A stretch of 64,000 bases of DNA from Pseudomonas sp. MM211 (GCF_020386635.1 NZ_CP081942.1:248001-312000); one strand, 5' to 3'. Positions 7,691 through 17,869 are shown, numbered from the stretch's first letter. Notes: generated by a model from the letters alone, not told the origin. Numbers and translations: made by a program.

Positions 7691-9304
7691 ATGACCGAGC
7701 ACGAAGATCCCAGCCGCGACCGGCTCAAGCAGCACTTCGCCCAGCGCGTCATCCACCAGGCTCGCCAGGTTCTGGAAGTCTGGCAGCGCCTGCAGCACGC
7801 CGAATGGAACGATGCGGGTATGCAGGAGCTGCATGAAGCGGCACAACTGCTGCAGCGCTATGCCGAGCGCTTCGAGCAGGCCGAGCACCGCCAGTTGGCG
7901 CAACGCATCGTCGCCTGCCTGAGCGCTGTGGATGCCAACCGCGGGCGACTCAACAGTGAGGTGATCAGCGAGCTCAACCAATTGATGCAGCGCCTTTCGC
8001 GCACAGGCCTGCGCCATGGCGACCGCTTCGAACAGACCACTTTGCCGCCGCTGCGCAAACCGGTTTACCTGGCCTTGCAGCACCTGGAACGCGCCGAACG
8101 CCTGGCTCAACAGCTGGAGTTCTTCGGCATGAGCGCCAAGCCGCTGGACACTGCCAATGCCTTCCGCGCCGCCATGCTCGAACGCCACCCAGCGGCCATC
8201 CTGATGGAAATCGACTTCGCCGGCAGCGGCAACGGCCTGCTCCTGGCGCAGGATGTACAGGAAGGACTGCAAGAGAAGATTCCGCTGCTGTTCTACAGCC
8301 ATGAAGATACCGATACCCCAACCCGCCTGGCTGCTGTACGCGTTGGCGGCCGCGAATTCTTCAGCGGCACACTGGACGCCTCCAGCCTGCTGGAACGCAT
8401 CGAAGTGCTCACCCACGTCGCCCAGTACGAACCGTACCGCGTGTTGATCATCGATGATTCCCGTGCCCAGGCTACCCACACCGAGCGAGTGCTCAACAGT
8501 GCCGGCATCGTCACCCGTACCCTCACCGAGCCAATTCAGGCCATGGCCGAACTGGCCGATTTCCAGCCGGATCTGATCATCCTCGACATGTACATGCCGG
8601 CCTGCAGCGGCACCGAGCTGGCCAAGGTGATCCGCCACAACGATCGCTATGTCAGCGTGCCGATCATTTATCTGTCTGCCGAAGACGATCTCGACAAGCA
8701 ACTCGACGCCATGAGCGAAGGTGGCGACGACTTCCTCACCAAACCGATCAAGCCGCGGCACCTGATCGCCACCGTGCGCAACCGTGCCGATCGTGCTCGC
8801 AACCTCAGGGCGCGCATGGTGCGTGACAGCCTCACCGGTCTGTTCAATCACACCCATACGCTGCAGTTGCTCGAAGATGAGCGCTTCCGTGCCCAGCGCG
8901 ACTTGCAGCCGCTGAGCTTCGCCATGATCGATATCGACTTTTTCAAGAAGGTCAACGACAACTACGGCCACCCCATGGGCGACAGGGTGATCAAGAGCCT
9001 GGCGCTGTTCCTCAAGCAGCGGCTACGCAAGAGCGACTGCATCGGCCGCTATGGCGGTGAAGAGTTCGCCGTGGTGATGCCCAATACCGACGCACGCACC
9101 GCCGCCAAGGTGATCGATGAAGTGCGCAAGCGTTTCGCCGAAATCCATTACCCCGCGCATCCTCAGGATCTCAGTTGTACATTCAGCTGCGGTATCGCCG
9201 AACTACGTGACGATCTGGATAGCAAGAACCTGTCACAGCGCGCCGATGAGGCGCTGTACCGCGCCAAGAATGGCGGCCGTAACCGCGTCGAGGTGTACGA
9301 CTGA
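7691..9304 (+). CDS. gcbA: Diguanylate cyclase with two receiver domains (GcbA/AdcA type)
   Basis: The protein is 537 residues. Residues 1-125 are helical. A degenerate receiver (about 125-243, possible acceptor D175) is followed by a canonical receiver (about 248-365) with acidic pair D255-D256, phospho-acceptor D299 and K351. The GGDEF domain has active site GGEEF at 455-459 and the inhibitory RxxD at 446-449, so product inhibition is expected. GcbA promotes c-di-GMP-dependent surface attachment in Pseudomonas. The place next to ctpL, speA and DUF2333 matches what I recall for PA4843. The ribosome site (AAAGG) is unusually close to ATG 7691. Confidence 0.88.
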   Translation: MTEHEDPSRDRLKQHFAQRVIHQARQVLEVWQRLQHAEWNDAGMQELHEAAQLLQRYAERFEQAEHRQLAQRIVACLSAVDANRGRLNSEVISELNQLMQRLSRTGLRHGDRFEQTTLPPLRKPVYLALQHLERAERLAQQLEFFGMSAKPLDTANAFRAAMLERHPAAILMEIDFAGSGNGLLLAQDVQEGLQEKIPLLFYSHEDTDTPTRLAAVRVGGREFFSGTLDASSLLERIEVLTHVAQYEPYRVLIIDDSRAQATHTERVLNSAGIVTRTLTEPIQAMAELADFQPDLIILDMYMPACSGTELAKVIRHNDRYVSVPIIYLSAEDDLDKQLDAMSEGGDDFLTKPIKPRHLIATVRNRADRARNLRARMVRDSLTGLFNHTHTLQLLEDERFRAQRDLQPLSFAMIDIDFFKKVNDNYGHPMGDRVIKSLALFLKQRLRKSDCIGRYGGEEFAVVMPNTDARTAAKVIDEVRKRFAEIHYPAHPQDLSCTFSCGIAELRDDLDSKNLSQRADEALYRAKNGGRNRVEVYD

Positions 9305-9400
9305 GCTGAACTCTAGCGCGACTGTTTGACACGAGTACGCGCTCAGAACCACCACAGCCGCCGGTCGCTTGGATGACGCCCCTATGTGACACAGCGCACG

Positions 9401-9429
9401 GCGTCACACCCCTGTCATGAAGGTGCAAT
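9401..9429 (+). promoter_or_regulatory. Candidate Pho box upstream of ctpL
   Basis: A perfect CTGTCAT half-site at 9412-9418 is flanked at the PhoB 11-base period by GCGTCAC (9401-9407) and GTGCAAT (9423-9429), each 4/7 to the consensus. It ends about 65 bases before the chosen ctpL start. P. aeruginosa ctpL is known as a phosphate-starvation chemotaxis gene under PhoB, which supports the reading. Confidence 0.5.
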
Positions 9430-9494
9430 AACTTACCGACACCGCCGCACTGCATGGCGCAGTGCCATCACCGTTCAGTCGTCGGTCGAGTCCC

Positions 9495-11459
9495 ATGCGC
9501 CTTAAATCTCTTACCAATCTCAACACCCTGCTGCTGGTCGGTGTCGGTATCGCCTTAGCCTGCACGCTATGGTGGTCACAGCGGGCACTGGAGCGCCCTT
9601 ATGTACTGATGGAGCAGTACCTGAGCCTTTCCCAGCAATTCCAACGTGAGGCCGCAGGCAACATCCTAGGCTACCTGGAAAGCGGCGACGCCTTGCGCCA
9701 CAGCGCCGCCCTGCAGGGCGTCGATGCGTTACAGCAAAACATCGCCCAACTGCCTGCCAACCTCGCAGGCGATCTCGGTAACAGCCTGAATGACCTGAAA
9801 ACCTTCACGGCTGATGAACTGCTCGCAGCCGGCAAACTGTCCGGTGATCCCCAAGGGCTACTGATCCAGGCCGAGCGGGAAATAGCCGGCGCGTTATCAC
9901 AAATCGCCAAGTATGCCGATGAAGGTCAGGGCGAGGCGGCGCAAGCCTATGGCCGCCCCTTGTTCGAGGCGTCCCAACACCTCGCCCGTTTGGCACTGGC
10001 ACGCGACAAGCTGGTCAGTAGCGGGCGCAGCGAACTGGCAGCGGACGTGGAGCGTGAAGTGCATTCGCTGCAGGAGCTGGCGAAAACCATCGATAACCTG
10101 GCGCTGCTCGGCGTCACCGATGAAGCGGCATCAGGCGGTAACGCCTTCGCCTCGCTGATGGGGCTGGACAGCGACAGCCAGGAGAGCGAGGCGGAAGATC
10201 GCGGTATCGCCCTCAAACGTGAGCTCAACAGCCTGCTCGGCCGCTACCCGGGCGAGCTGACGCGTACCCGAACGCTGATTGAGCAGCGCGGCCAGTTGGC
10301 TGCGGCCACCCGCGCGAGCCTGGATGCGGTGCAACAGTCGTTCACTACGCTGGAGCCGCAAGTGCGTGCCGAGCATGGTCGTATCCAGGGTGAAGTGCGC
10401 CTGATCCTCGGCGCCATGGTGGCGCTGATCCTGCTTATCGCGCTGATCATCGATACCCTGCAGCGCCGCCTCAGCCGTCTGCTTGAGCGCCTGGTGCCGG
10501 CACTCTCGGCATGGGCCGCTGGCGACTTCAGCCGCGAGATTCACCTGGCCACCAACACCCGCGAGCTGCGTGATATCGAGGAGTCGCTGAATCGCCTGCG
10601 CGCCTACCTGGTCGATCTGGTCGGTACCATCCACCAGCACGCCGGCCAGGTGTCGGCTTCCAGCCGCACGCTGGCCGATCTCAGCGGCGGTCTGCACGAC
10701 GGCGCCGAACGCCAGGCCAGCGATACCGCGCAGATTCGCGACGCACTCGGTGAACTGGAAGCGACCATCCTTCAGGTCGCAGACGACGCCAGCCAGACCG
10801 CTACCGCCAGCCGCGACGCCGACAGAGCGTTAGCGCAGGGTCAGCAGGTGATCGGCAACAGCCTGACAGGCTTGCATGCTCTGGTTGAGGAAGTGCAGGG
10901 CAACGCCCAATCCATTGAGCGCCTAGCGGAGGAAACGGGCACTATCGGCAGCGTGCTGACGGTTATCCACAGCATCGCCGAGCAGACCAATCTGCTCGCC
11001 CTCAACGCCGCCATCGAAGCAGCCCGAGCCGGCGAGGCTGGTCGCGGTTTTGCCGTAGTGGCGGACGAAGTACGCACGCTGTCATTGCGTACCAGCGCAG
11101 CCACCACGCAGATTCAGGATGTGATCGGGCGCCTTCAAAAAGCGGCGAATGGGTCGCTGGTGGCCATGCGCAGCCAGGTCGAACACGCCGAAGCGACTGC
11201 CAACCAGGCGCGGACGGCAGATGGTGCTCTGGATGAAATCGTCAGTGCAATCCGCACCATCACCAGCATGGCCGGGCGCATCGCCGACGCCACCGCTTAT
11301 CAGGGCGGCGCAGTAAGCGAAATCCGCGACCACAGCGAACGCATCCATCAACTGGGCAGCGACAACCTGCTGCGCATCAGCCAAGGGCGTGCCCAAAGCG
11401 GCGAGCTGCAGGCGCTGAGTGGCCAACTGAACCAGGCAGTGCAGGCATTTCGCGTGTAG
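9495..11459 (+). CDS. ctpL: Methyl-accepting chemotaxis protein, CtpL-like
   Basis: From ATG 9495 the protein is 654 residues. It has TM1 at about 10-27, a long helical periplasmic sensor (about 30-300), TM2 at about 307-324 and a HAMP-like linker. The signalling domain carries the conserved hairpin tip [20 protein letters not shown] and then [11 protein letters not shown]. The all-helical sensor of roughly 270 residues suggests the helical bimodular type. There is no C-terminal CheR/CheB-binding pentapeptide. A GTG 11 codons upstream is possible, but the shorter start places the basic residues directly before TM1. The order gcbA-ctpL and the candidate Pho box suggest phosphate taxis. Confidence 0.8.
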   Translation: MRLKSLTNLNTLLLVGVGIALACTLWWSQRALERPYVLMEQYLSLSQQFQREAAGNILGYLESGDALRHSAALQGVDALQQNIAQLPANLAGDLGNSLNDLKTFTADELLAAGKLSGDPQGLLIQAEREIAGALSQIAKYADEGQGEAAQAYGRPLFEASQHLARLALARDKLVSSGRSELAADVEREVHSLQELAKTIDNLALLGVTDEAASGGNAFASLMGLDSDSQESEAEDRGIALKRELNSLLGRYPGELTRTRTLIEQRGQLAAATRASLDAVQQSFTTLEPQVRAEHGRIQGEVRLILGAMVALILLIALIIDTLQRRLSRLLERLVPALSAWAAGDFSREIHLATNTRELRDIEESLNRLRAYLVDLVGTIHQHAGQVSASSRTLADLSGGLHDGAERQASDTAQIRDALGELEATILQVADDASQTATASRDADRALAQGQQVIGNSLTGLHALVEEVQGNAQSIERLAEETGTIGSVLTVIHSIAEQTNLLALNAAIEAARAGEAGRGFAVVADEVRTLSLRTSAATTQIQDVIGRLQKAANGSLVAMRSQVEHAEATANQARTADGALDEIVSAIRTITSMAGRIADATAYQGGAVSEIRDHSERIHQLGSDNLLRISQGRAQSGELQALSGQLNQAVQAFRV

Positions 11460-11687
11460 AACAATTGAGCCCTGATGGGCTCAATTTTACCTACTTGGCA
11501 CCTGGCGCCCCAAAGCCTGGCTAGCGCGGCGATACCCAGGGCAACCAAGTCCGTTAAGAAAATGCAGTCGCCGAACTCATCACCCAGTCAGCCCCAAAAA
11601 CGGCACCTCAAAGGTACCCAACACGAATAGTGACCGTGCCGAATGGCCCCAGGCGTTACACTCTGCGGCCAACCGACGGAGCTGCCC

Positions 11688-12662
11688 ATGTCTCATCCTT
11701 TCGCCGCCCTCACCCCCGACCTGGTTCTGGATGCCGTCGAAAGCCTCGGCTATCTCAGCGACGCCCGTGTGCTGGCGCTGAACAGCTACGAGAACCGCGT
11801 CTATCAAGTAGGCATCGAAGGGGAAACCCCGCTGATCGCCAAGTTCTACCGGCCTCAGCGCTGGAGCGATGAGGCGATCCGCGAGGAACATACCTTCACT
11901 GCCGAGCTGGCCGAATGCGATGTGCCCGTGGTGGCGCCGCTGCAGCGCGATGGCGAAACCCTGTTCGAACACGCCGGCTTCCGCTTCTCGCTGTTCCCGC
12001 GTCGTGGTGGTCGTGCGCCGGAGCCCGGCAACCTGGATCAGCTCTATCGACTCGGGCAACTGCTCGGGCGCCTGCATGCAGTCGGCTCCCTGCGCCCGTT
12101 CGCCCATCGCGAATCCCTGCGTGTGGACAACTTCGGCCATGCTTCCCTGGCGACCTTGCTGGAGGGCAACTTCGTACCGCGCAGCCTGCTGCCGGCCTAC
12201 GAGTCGGTCGCCCGTGATCTGCTCAAGCGTCTGGATCAGCTGTTCGCGGAAAATCCGGTAAAAGCCATCCGCCTGCATGGTGACTGCCACCCAGGCAACC
12301 TGCTGTGCCGTGACGAGACCTTCCATATGGTCGACCTGGATGACTGCCGCATGGGCCCGGCAATTCAGGATCTGTGGATGATGCTCGCCGGCGAACGCCA
12401 CGAGCGGCTTGGCCAGATCGCCGAGCTGGTCGACGGCTATCAGGAGTTCCACGACTTCAACCCGCGCGAGTTGCCCCTGATCGAAGGCTTCCGCTCCCTG
12501 CGGCTGATGCACTACAGCGCCTGGCTGGCGCGCCGCTGGGACGATCCGGCCTTTCCGCAGAGCTTCCCCTGGTTTGGCAGCGAGCGGTACTGGGGTGAGC
12601 AGATCCTGATGCTGCGCGAACAGATCGCCGCCTTGAACGAAGAGCCGTTGAAATTGTTTTGA
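11688..12662 (+). CDS. srkA: Stress-response serine/threonine kinase SrkA (YihE/RdoA)
   Basis: This 324-residue aminoglycoside-phosphotransferase-fold kinase has the catalytic loop RLHGDCHPGNLL, the metal-binding VDLDDCRMGP, and an N-terminal nucleotide loop with SYENRVYQVG and a lysine in LIAKFYRP. SrkA kinases help E. coli survive envelope and oxidative stress. The start MSHPFAALTPDLV is preceded by GGAG at seven bases, so the longer frame is rejected. It is followed by rarD on the same strand. Confidence 0.88.
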   Translation: MSHPFAALTPDLVLDAVESLGYLSDARVLALNSYENRVYQVGIEGETPLIAKFYRPQRWSDEAIREEHTFTAELAECDVPVVAPLQRDGETLFEHAGFRFSLFPRRGGRAPEPGNLDQLYRLGQLLGRLHAVGSLRPFAHRESLRVDNFGHASLATLLEGNFVPRSLLPAYESVARDLLKRLDQLFAENPVKAIRLHGDCHPGNLLCRDETFHMVDLDDCRMGPAIQDLWMMLAGERHERLGQIAELVDGYQEFHDFNPRELPLIEGFRSLRLMHYSAWLARRWDDPAFPQSFPWFGSERYWGEQILMLREQIAALNEEPLKLF

Positions 12663-12751
12663 GCCGCCTGCGCCAGCTATAAAAAGCTGAACACACGGAC
12701 AACTCAAGCACTAGAATGGTGCAACCCTCCACCGCCTTATCAAGGACTTAC

Positions 12752-13636
12752 ATGGCCACCGCAGACCTGCGCCGCGGCTACATCCTGGGCCTTTGTGCCT
12801 ACGTCATCTGGGGCCTCTTCCCGCTCTATTTCAAGGCAATCCAGGCTGTTCCACCGCTCGAGATCATCGTTCACCGGGCGCTCTGGTCTGCCGTGTTCGG
12901 CGCACTGTTGTTGCTGGTATGGAAGCACCCGGGCTGGCTGCGCGAGTTGATCGACCACCCCAAACGCTTCGCCGTGCTGGCCATCAGCGGCTCGCTGATC
13001 GCCGGCAACTGGTTGGTCTATGTCTGGGCGGTGAATAACGGACGTATGCTCGAAGCCAGCCTGGGCTACTACATCAACCCGCTGGTCAACGTGCTGCTCG
13101 GCATGTTGATCCTCGGTGAGCGCTTGCGTCGTCTGCAATGGGTAGCCGTCGCGCTGGCAGCAGCTGGCGTCGCTCAACAGCTGTGGCAAGTCGGCAGCCT
13201 GCCCTGGGTGTCGCTGGCGTTGGCGCTGAGCTTCGCCGCCTACGGCCTGATCCGCAAGAAAGCACCCGTCGCTGCGCTACCGGGGCTGGTGGTGGAAACC
13301 TGGCTACTGTTGCCGCTGGCCATTGGCTGGATTCTTCTGCACCCTGCAGCGATGAGCAACCAGCCGGCATTCTGGACGACCACCGAGGCCTTGTGGCTGA
13401 TGGCGGCCGGCCCCGTCACGCTGATTCCCCTGGTGTGCTTCAACGCGGCCGCGCGCCACCTGCCCTACACCACCCTGGGCTTTCTGCAGTACGTGGCGCC
13501 GACCCTGGTGCTGCTGCTGGCCGTGTTCGTTTTCGACGAGCACCTCGACCCGGTCAAGATCGTCGCCTTCGTGTTCATCTGGGCAGGCCTGGCGGTGTAT
13601 AGCGTCGATGCCTGGCTGACTCTGCGCAAGCGCTAG
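12752..13636 (+). CDS. rarD: EamA-family permease RarD
   Basis: This 294-residue membrane protein has about ten predicted helices in two EamA repeats. It shows RarD-specific features: GLCAYVIWGLFPLYFKAI at the N-terminus, then VHRALWS and NWLVYVWAVN, and a second repeat ending in FIWAGLAVYSVD. It is a drug/metabolite superfamily transporter of unproved substrate. AAGGA before ATG 12752 decides the start. An inverted repeat follows the stop. Confidence 0.88.
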   Translation: MATADLRRGYILGLCAYVIWGLFPLYFKAIQAVPPLEIIVHRALWSAVFGALLLLVWKHPGWLRELIDHPKRFAVLAISGSLIAGNWLVYVWAVNNGRMLEASLGYYINPLVNVLLGMLILGERLRRLQWVAVALAAAGVAQQLWQVGSLPWVSLALALSFAAYGLIRKKAPVAALPGLVVETWLLLPLAIGWILLHPAAMSNQPAFWTTTEALWLMAAGPVTLIPLVCFNAAARHLPYTTLGFLQYVAPTLVLLLAVFVFDEHLDPVKIVAFVFIWAGLAVYSVDAWLTLRKR

Positions 13637-13650
13637 CCAGCACTGTCGAG

Positions 13651-13680
13651 GGCAAGAATCTGCACCTGCAGGTTCTTGCC
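13651..13680 (+). terminator. Hairpin after rarD
   Basis: GGCAAGAATCTGCA (13651-13664) pairs with TGCAGGTTCTTGCC (13667-13680) over 13 of 14 positions. No U-tract follows, so it may be a processing or pausing structure or a weak terminator. It isolates rarD from the fiuI promoter region. Confidence 0.5.
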
Positions 13681-13801
13681 GCATGTCGAAAACGATCCTT
13701 TACACACAAAACCGACCACAAGCGATTGCAGGGCGTAGTTGCATCCTGCAATCATATGCGAATAGTTATTGCTTTATTTCTCCTTATTCGCGGAGCTACT
13801 T

Positions 13802-14323
13802 GTGTCGGTCGGGGAATCCACGCATCAGCAACTGACGGGCCAGCTCTATCGCGATCATCGCGACTGGCTACTCGGCTGGCTGCGTAAAAGCCTGAGCTGC
13901 CCACAGCGAGCCGAAGACCTCAGCCAGGACACCTTCGTCCGTGTGCTCGGCAAGCCGGATCTGCAACAGTTGCGCGAACCCCGCGCTCTGCTCGGCACCA
14001 TTGCCCGCGGGCTGCTGATCGACCACTTCCGCCGCAACGCAGTTGAACGCGCCTACCTGGAAGAGCTGAGTCATACCCCTGAAGCGGTGCACGCCAGCCC
14101 GGAAGAACAGGCGCTGGTGCTCGAAGCCCTGCACGAAATTGATCGTCTGCTCGGCACGCTGTCGCTCAAGGCGCGCAGTGCTTTCCTCTACAACCGCCTG
14201 GACGGCCTCGGTCACGCCGAGATCGCCGAGCGTCTCGGCGTATCGGTTCCGCGCGTGCGCCAGTATCTCGCCCAGGCGGCGCGGCAGTGCTACATCGCCC
14301 TGTACGGAGAACCGACGGCATGA
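13802..14323 (+). CDS. fiuI: ECF sigma factor, FecI/FiuI family
   Basis: The protein is 173 residues. Region 2 covers about 12-80, with DWLLGWLRKSLSCPQRAEDLSQDTFVRVL; region 4 HTH covers about 108-165, with EIAERLGVSVPRVRQYLAQA. FecI-type sigma factors transcribe the adjacent TonB receptor gene on a surface signal. GTG at 13802 is preferred since GGAG lies upstream; a TTG further upstream is possible. Its stop overlaps the fecR-like start by four bases. An AT-rich stretch at about 13755-13773 could hold a weak Fur site, but the match is poor. The name rests on recalled synteny with PA0472-0470. Confidence 0.8.
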   Translation: MSVGESTHQQLTGQLYRDHRDWLLGWLRKSLSCPQRAEDLSQDTFVRVLGKPDLQQLREPRALLGTIARGLLIDHFRRNAVERAYLEELSHTPEAVHASPEEQALVLEALHEIDRLLGTLSLKARSAFLYNRLDGLGHAEIAERLGVSVPRVRQYLAQAARQCYIALYGEPTA

Positions 14324-15291
14324 TCGCCGCCTCTGCGCCGGTCAGTAATCGGGTACTGGAAGCCGCCATCCACTGGCAGCTCTGCCTCGACTCGGGCATG
14401 ACCAGCGAGCGGGAGAAAGTCGAATTCCAGCGCTGGCTGGCCAGTGACCCCGAACATGTGCGCGCCTGGAAACAACTGACCGGCCTGGATCAGCAACTCG
14501 CTGTAGCGGCGGCACCCGCAGCGCGCAAGGCCCTGTTGCGTCGCCCAGCTGGCAGCCAGCGGCGCAACGTGAGCGGCCTGCTCGGTGTATTGCTGGCCGG
14601 CGTGCTTGGCCTTGGCCTGCTCAACCAGCAGCGCCCGCTAAGCGACTGGCTGGCTGATGAAGTGACCGCTGCTGGCGAACAGCGCGAACTGCAACTGGCA
14701 GATCACAGTCGGTTGCGCCTCAACAGTCGCAGTGCCGTAGATATCGATTTCAATCCCGAAGAGCGCAGGCTGTTCCTGCGCAGCGGCGAGATTCTCGTGG
14801 AAACTGCTCACGGCGATCCGCGCCCGTTCCTGGTCGATACCAGGCACGGCACCCTGCGCGCCCTGGGCACCCGCTTCCTGGTGCGCGAGGAAGATCAGGG
14901 CACCCAGCTGATCGTGCTGCAGTCCGCAGTGGCTGCACATCCACGGCACACCAACGACGAGCGGGTGATCCCGGAGGGTCAGCAAGTGCTGATGAGCAGC
15001 GACGCTCTGGGTGTCAGTCAGCCGGCGCCGGCCGCCGCAGACGCCTGGATGCACGGCATGCTGGTGGTGGAAAACGTGCGCCTGGCCGACCTGCTGGAGC
15101 GCCTCGGCGACTATCAGAACGGCCATCTGGGGGTCGACGACAGCATCGCCGATCTACGCATCAGCGGCAGTTTTCCGCTGCGTAACCTGGATCTGGCACT
15201 TGCCGCGCTACCCGCCAGCCTGCCGGTAAGCGTGGAGCGCTATACCAATTGGTGGATAAAGGTCGTGCCACAGCCGCAAACGCCGCAGTAA
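14320..15291 (+). CDS. fiuR: FecR-family anti-sigma regulator
   Basis: The 323-residue protein has a cytoplasmic DUF4880 segment (about 10-60, HWQLCLDSG then FQRWLASDPEHVRAW), one transmembrane helix at about 90-105, and a periplasmic FecR domain. The FecR domain reads LQLADHSRLRLNSRSAVDIDF and ends in a DUF4974-like tail. It would bind the N-terminal signalling domain of the receptor and control FiuI. The start overlaps the fiuI stop (ATGA), showing translational coupling. Confidence 0.85.
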   Translation: MIAASAPVSNRVLEAAIHWQLCLDSGMTSEREKVEFQRWLASDPEHVRAWKQLTGLDQQLAVAAAPAARKALLRRPAGSQRRNVSGLLGVLLAGVLGLGLLNQQRPLSDWLADEVTAAGEQRELQLADHSRLRLNSRSAVDIDFNPEERRLFLRSGEILVETAHGDPRPFLVDTRHGTLRALGTRFLVREEDQGTQLIVLQSAVAAHPRHTNDERVIPEGQQVLMSSDALGVSQPAPAAADAWMHGMLVVENVRLADLLERLGDYQNGHLGVDDSIADLRISGSFPLRNLDLALAALPASLPVSVERYTNWWIKVVPQPQTPQ

Positions 15292-15339
15292 AAATAGTTC
15301 GCGCTGGCCCTATCACTTTCTGCATCTGCTTCGGCAATA

Positions 15340-15359
15340 GGAAATCGAGACTCATTTCC
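15340..15359. promoter_or_regulatory. Candidate Fur box before fiuA
   Basis: An inverted repeat GGAAAT(8)ATTTCC lies 18 bases upstream of the fiuA start. On the minus strand it reads GGAAATGAGTCTCGATTTCC, agreeing with the Fur consensus at roughly 11 of 18 positions. Iron repression of the receptor in addition to FiuI control would be expected for this family. Confidence 0.4.
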
Positions 15360-15377
15360 CTGTAGGAGCCACCTGCG

Positions 15378-17852
15378 ATGCAGATGTTCAGCCGTACCCC
15401 GTTCCGTCCGAGCATGCTGGTCGCCGCCATGGCGCTGGTCAGCCTGCCCGCCCTCAGTCTGGCCCAGTCGACTGACTCAAGCGTGCGCACCTACCAGCTG
15501 CCCGCTGCACCGCTGGCCAGCTCCCTTAATCAAATCGCCGGCCAGGCCGGTGTGGTGCTGAGCATCGACCCAGGCCTGACCGCCGGCAAGAGCGCGCAAC
15601 CAGTACAAGGCCAATTCGACACGGCTGGCGCCCTGCGTCAGGCACTTTCCGGCACGGGCCTGATGCTGGTACCCGGTACGGGAGGCACTTACAGCGTGCA
15701 GCCCGTGGCGGACAATGCCGCGGTGGCATTGCCTGAGACCACCATCAGCGCCGGCAGCGGCGTGGAAAGTGCCTGGGGCCCAACCACGGGCTATCTGGCA
15801 ACCCGCACGGCGGCGGGTACCAAGACCGATACGTCGATTCTCGAAGCACCGCGCTCCATCTCCGTGGCGACACGTGAGCAGATGCAGGATCGCAAGGTTC
15901 AGAATCTGGATGATGCCGTGCGTTACATGCCCGGCGTGATCGCCAGCAGCTATGGCAGTGACAGCCGCACTGAATGGATGAAGATTCGTGGCTTCGAGCC
16001 AATCCAGATGCTCGACGGCCTGCCGCTGCCCAAGGGCACCTACGTGATGCCCAAGCTGGAAACCTGGAACCTGGAGCGCGTCGCCCTGCTTCGCGGCCCG
16101 GCCTCCTCGGTTTACGGCCAAACACCTCCGGGCGGTCTGCTGGATATGGTCAGTCGGCGCCCGGAGAATGTCAGCAGCAACGAGATACAGCTGCAAGTCG
16201 GCACCTTCCAGCACAAGCAGATCAGCTTCGACAGCACCGGCCGCCTCGATGACGAGGGGCGCTTCCTTTACCGTATCGGTGGTGTACTGCGCGACAGCGG
16301 TACGGCGATCGAGCATATCGACGATCAACGTTTCAACATCGCGCCCAGCTTGACCTGGAACATAGCCGACGACACCAAGCTGACCTTCCTCAGCCAGTTC
16401 AACCGTGACGATACCGGCACCACCAGCCAGTTCCTGCCGCTGCAAGGCACCAAGCTAGCCACACCGGCTGGCAAGGTGGACTACCACAAGAATCTCGGCG
16501 ATCCGGACTGGGAGTTCTATGACAAGGACTATTACGCGCTGGGCTACGCCTTCGAGCATCGCATCAACGATATGTGGCAGTTCCGTCAGAACTTGCGTTA
16601 TACCAAGAGCGATCTGGAGTTTCAGAGCATTACGGCGGGTGGCAATGCTTTCTCGGTCGCTGATGACGGCACCCTGGATCGTGGTGCCAACGTAGTCAAC
16701 GAGGATGTCAGCCAGTTTGCGGTAGACACCAACCTGCAGGCCGACTTCGATACTGGTGCGCTGAAGCACACCCTACTAATGGGCTTGGACTACCAACGCG
16801 TGAATACCAACTACCAGTGGTTATTCGGCGGGGCATATCTGTACGACGCCAACTTCAACATCATTGGTATCAACGTACCGCAGAGCAACATCATCACACC
16901 GATCTACGGCCAGGATTTCAGCAACGTTTCCTACAGCGCGTTTCAGGACTACAACCAGAAACGCCACAGCACGGGTCTGTATCTCCAGGATCAGATCGCC
17001 CTCGACAACTGGCGCCTGACATTGGGCGGTCGTCAGGATTGGCTCAGCAGCGACACCACGTTCTACAACGCAGGCAATGCCGAAGACAGTCGCCGCGATA
17101 GCGCCTTCAGTGGCAATGCCGCGCTGAGTTACGTATTCGACTCCGGCTTCACCCCTTATGTGTCTTACGCCGAATCATTCCAGGCAGAGGCAGGAGGCAG
17201 TGGCGGTCGTACCTTCCGGCCCAGTACGGGCAAGCAGTATGAGCTGGGCATCAAATATCAACCGCCAGGCAGTGAAATGCTGTTTACAGCGGCGGCCTAT
17301 GACCTGAAGCGGCAGAACATCATCACGACCAGCACAGCCGGTGCCACCGAACCGGTTCGGGAAGTGCAGGTGCGTGGCCTGGAGCTGGAGGCAGTGGGTA
17401 ACGTCAATGACAACCTAAAGATCACGGCCGCCTATACCTACGCAAACAGCAAGATGACCAAAGTCGGCGACCCGCGGGACAAGAACAGGGCGCTGCCCCT
17501 GACGCCTGAAAACCAGGCATCGATATGGGCCGACTACACCTGGAATGACGGCACATTAGCCGGATTTGGTGTTGGTTTCGGCGCACGCTACATCGGCGAA
17601 ACCAACAACATTGCCGTCGGCAGCATGGGCTTCGTACGCGACGTCTCGGACGGCCACACCCGCTCCTATACCGTCTACGATGCTGCACTGCGTTACGACC
17701 TGGGCCGATTCAACAATACCCTGGAAGGCGCCAGCGTTGCCCTGAATGCCAAGAACCTGTTCGACAAGGAATACCTGTCGACCTGCGATGGTTTCTACTG
17801 CTACTACGGCGACCCGCGTAGCGTGGTCGCCAGCGTCGACTACAAATGGTGA
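15378..17852 (+). CDS. fiuA: TonB-dependent siderophore receptor with signalling domain (FiuA-like)
   Basis: The protein is 824 residues. It has a signal peptide (about 1-30, ending SLAQ), an STN signalling domain (about 38-105), a plug (about 145-260, SILEAPRSISVATREQMQD then VRYMPGV) and a 22-strand barrel ending in an aromatic residue (VDYKW). The last extracellular loop with two cysteines, STCDGFYCYYGD, resembles ferrichrome/hydroxamate receptors of the FhuA/FiuA group. The STN domain and the upstream fiuI-fiuR pair make it a cell-surface-signalling receptor. The ferrichrome substrate is inferred. A strong terminator follows. Confidence 0.85.
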   Translation: MQMFSRTPFRPSMLVAAMALVSLPALSLAQSTDSSVRTYQLPAAPLASSLNQIAGQAGVVLSIDPGLTAGKSAQPVQGQFDTAGALRQALSGTGLMLVPGTGGTYSVQPVADNAAVALPETTISAGSGVESAWGPTTGYLATRTAAGTKTDTSILEAPRSISVATREQMQDRKVQNLDDAVRYMPGVIASSYGSDSRTEWMKIRGFEPIQMLDGLPLPKGTYVMPKLETWNLERVALLRGPASSVYGQTPPGGLLDMVSRRPENVSSNEIQLQVGTFQHKQISFDSTGRLDDEGRFLYRIGGVLRDSGTAIEHIDDQRFNIAPSLTWNIADDTKLTFLSQFNRDDTGTTSQFLPLQGTKLATPAGKVDYHKNLGDPDWEFYDKDYYALGYAFEHRINDMWQFRQNLRYTKSDLEFQSITAGGNAFSVADDGTLDRGANVVNEDVSQFAVDTNLQADFDTGALKHTLLMGLDYQRVNTNYQWLFGGAYLYDANFNIIGINVPQSNIITPIYGQDFSNVSYSAFQDYNQKRHSTGLYLQDQIALDNWRLTLGGRQDWLSSDTTFYNAGNAEDSRRDSAFSGNAALSYVFDSGFTPYVSYAESFQAEAGGSGGRTFRPSTGKQYELGIKYQPPGSEMLFTAAAYDLKRQNIITTSTAGATEPVREVQVRGLELEAVGNVNDNLKITAAYTYANSKMTKVGDPRDKNRALPLTPENQASIWADYTWNDGTLAGFGVGFGARYIGETNNIAVGSMGFVRDVSDGHTRSYTVYDAALRYDLGRFNNTLEGASVALNAKNLFDKEYLSTCDGFYCYYGDPRSVVASVDYKW

Positions 17853-17869
17853 TCCGCTAGCCCTGTAAA

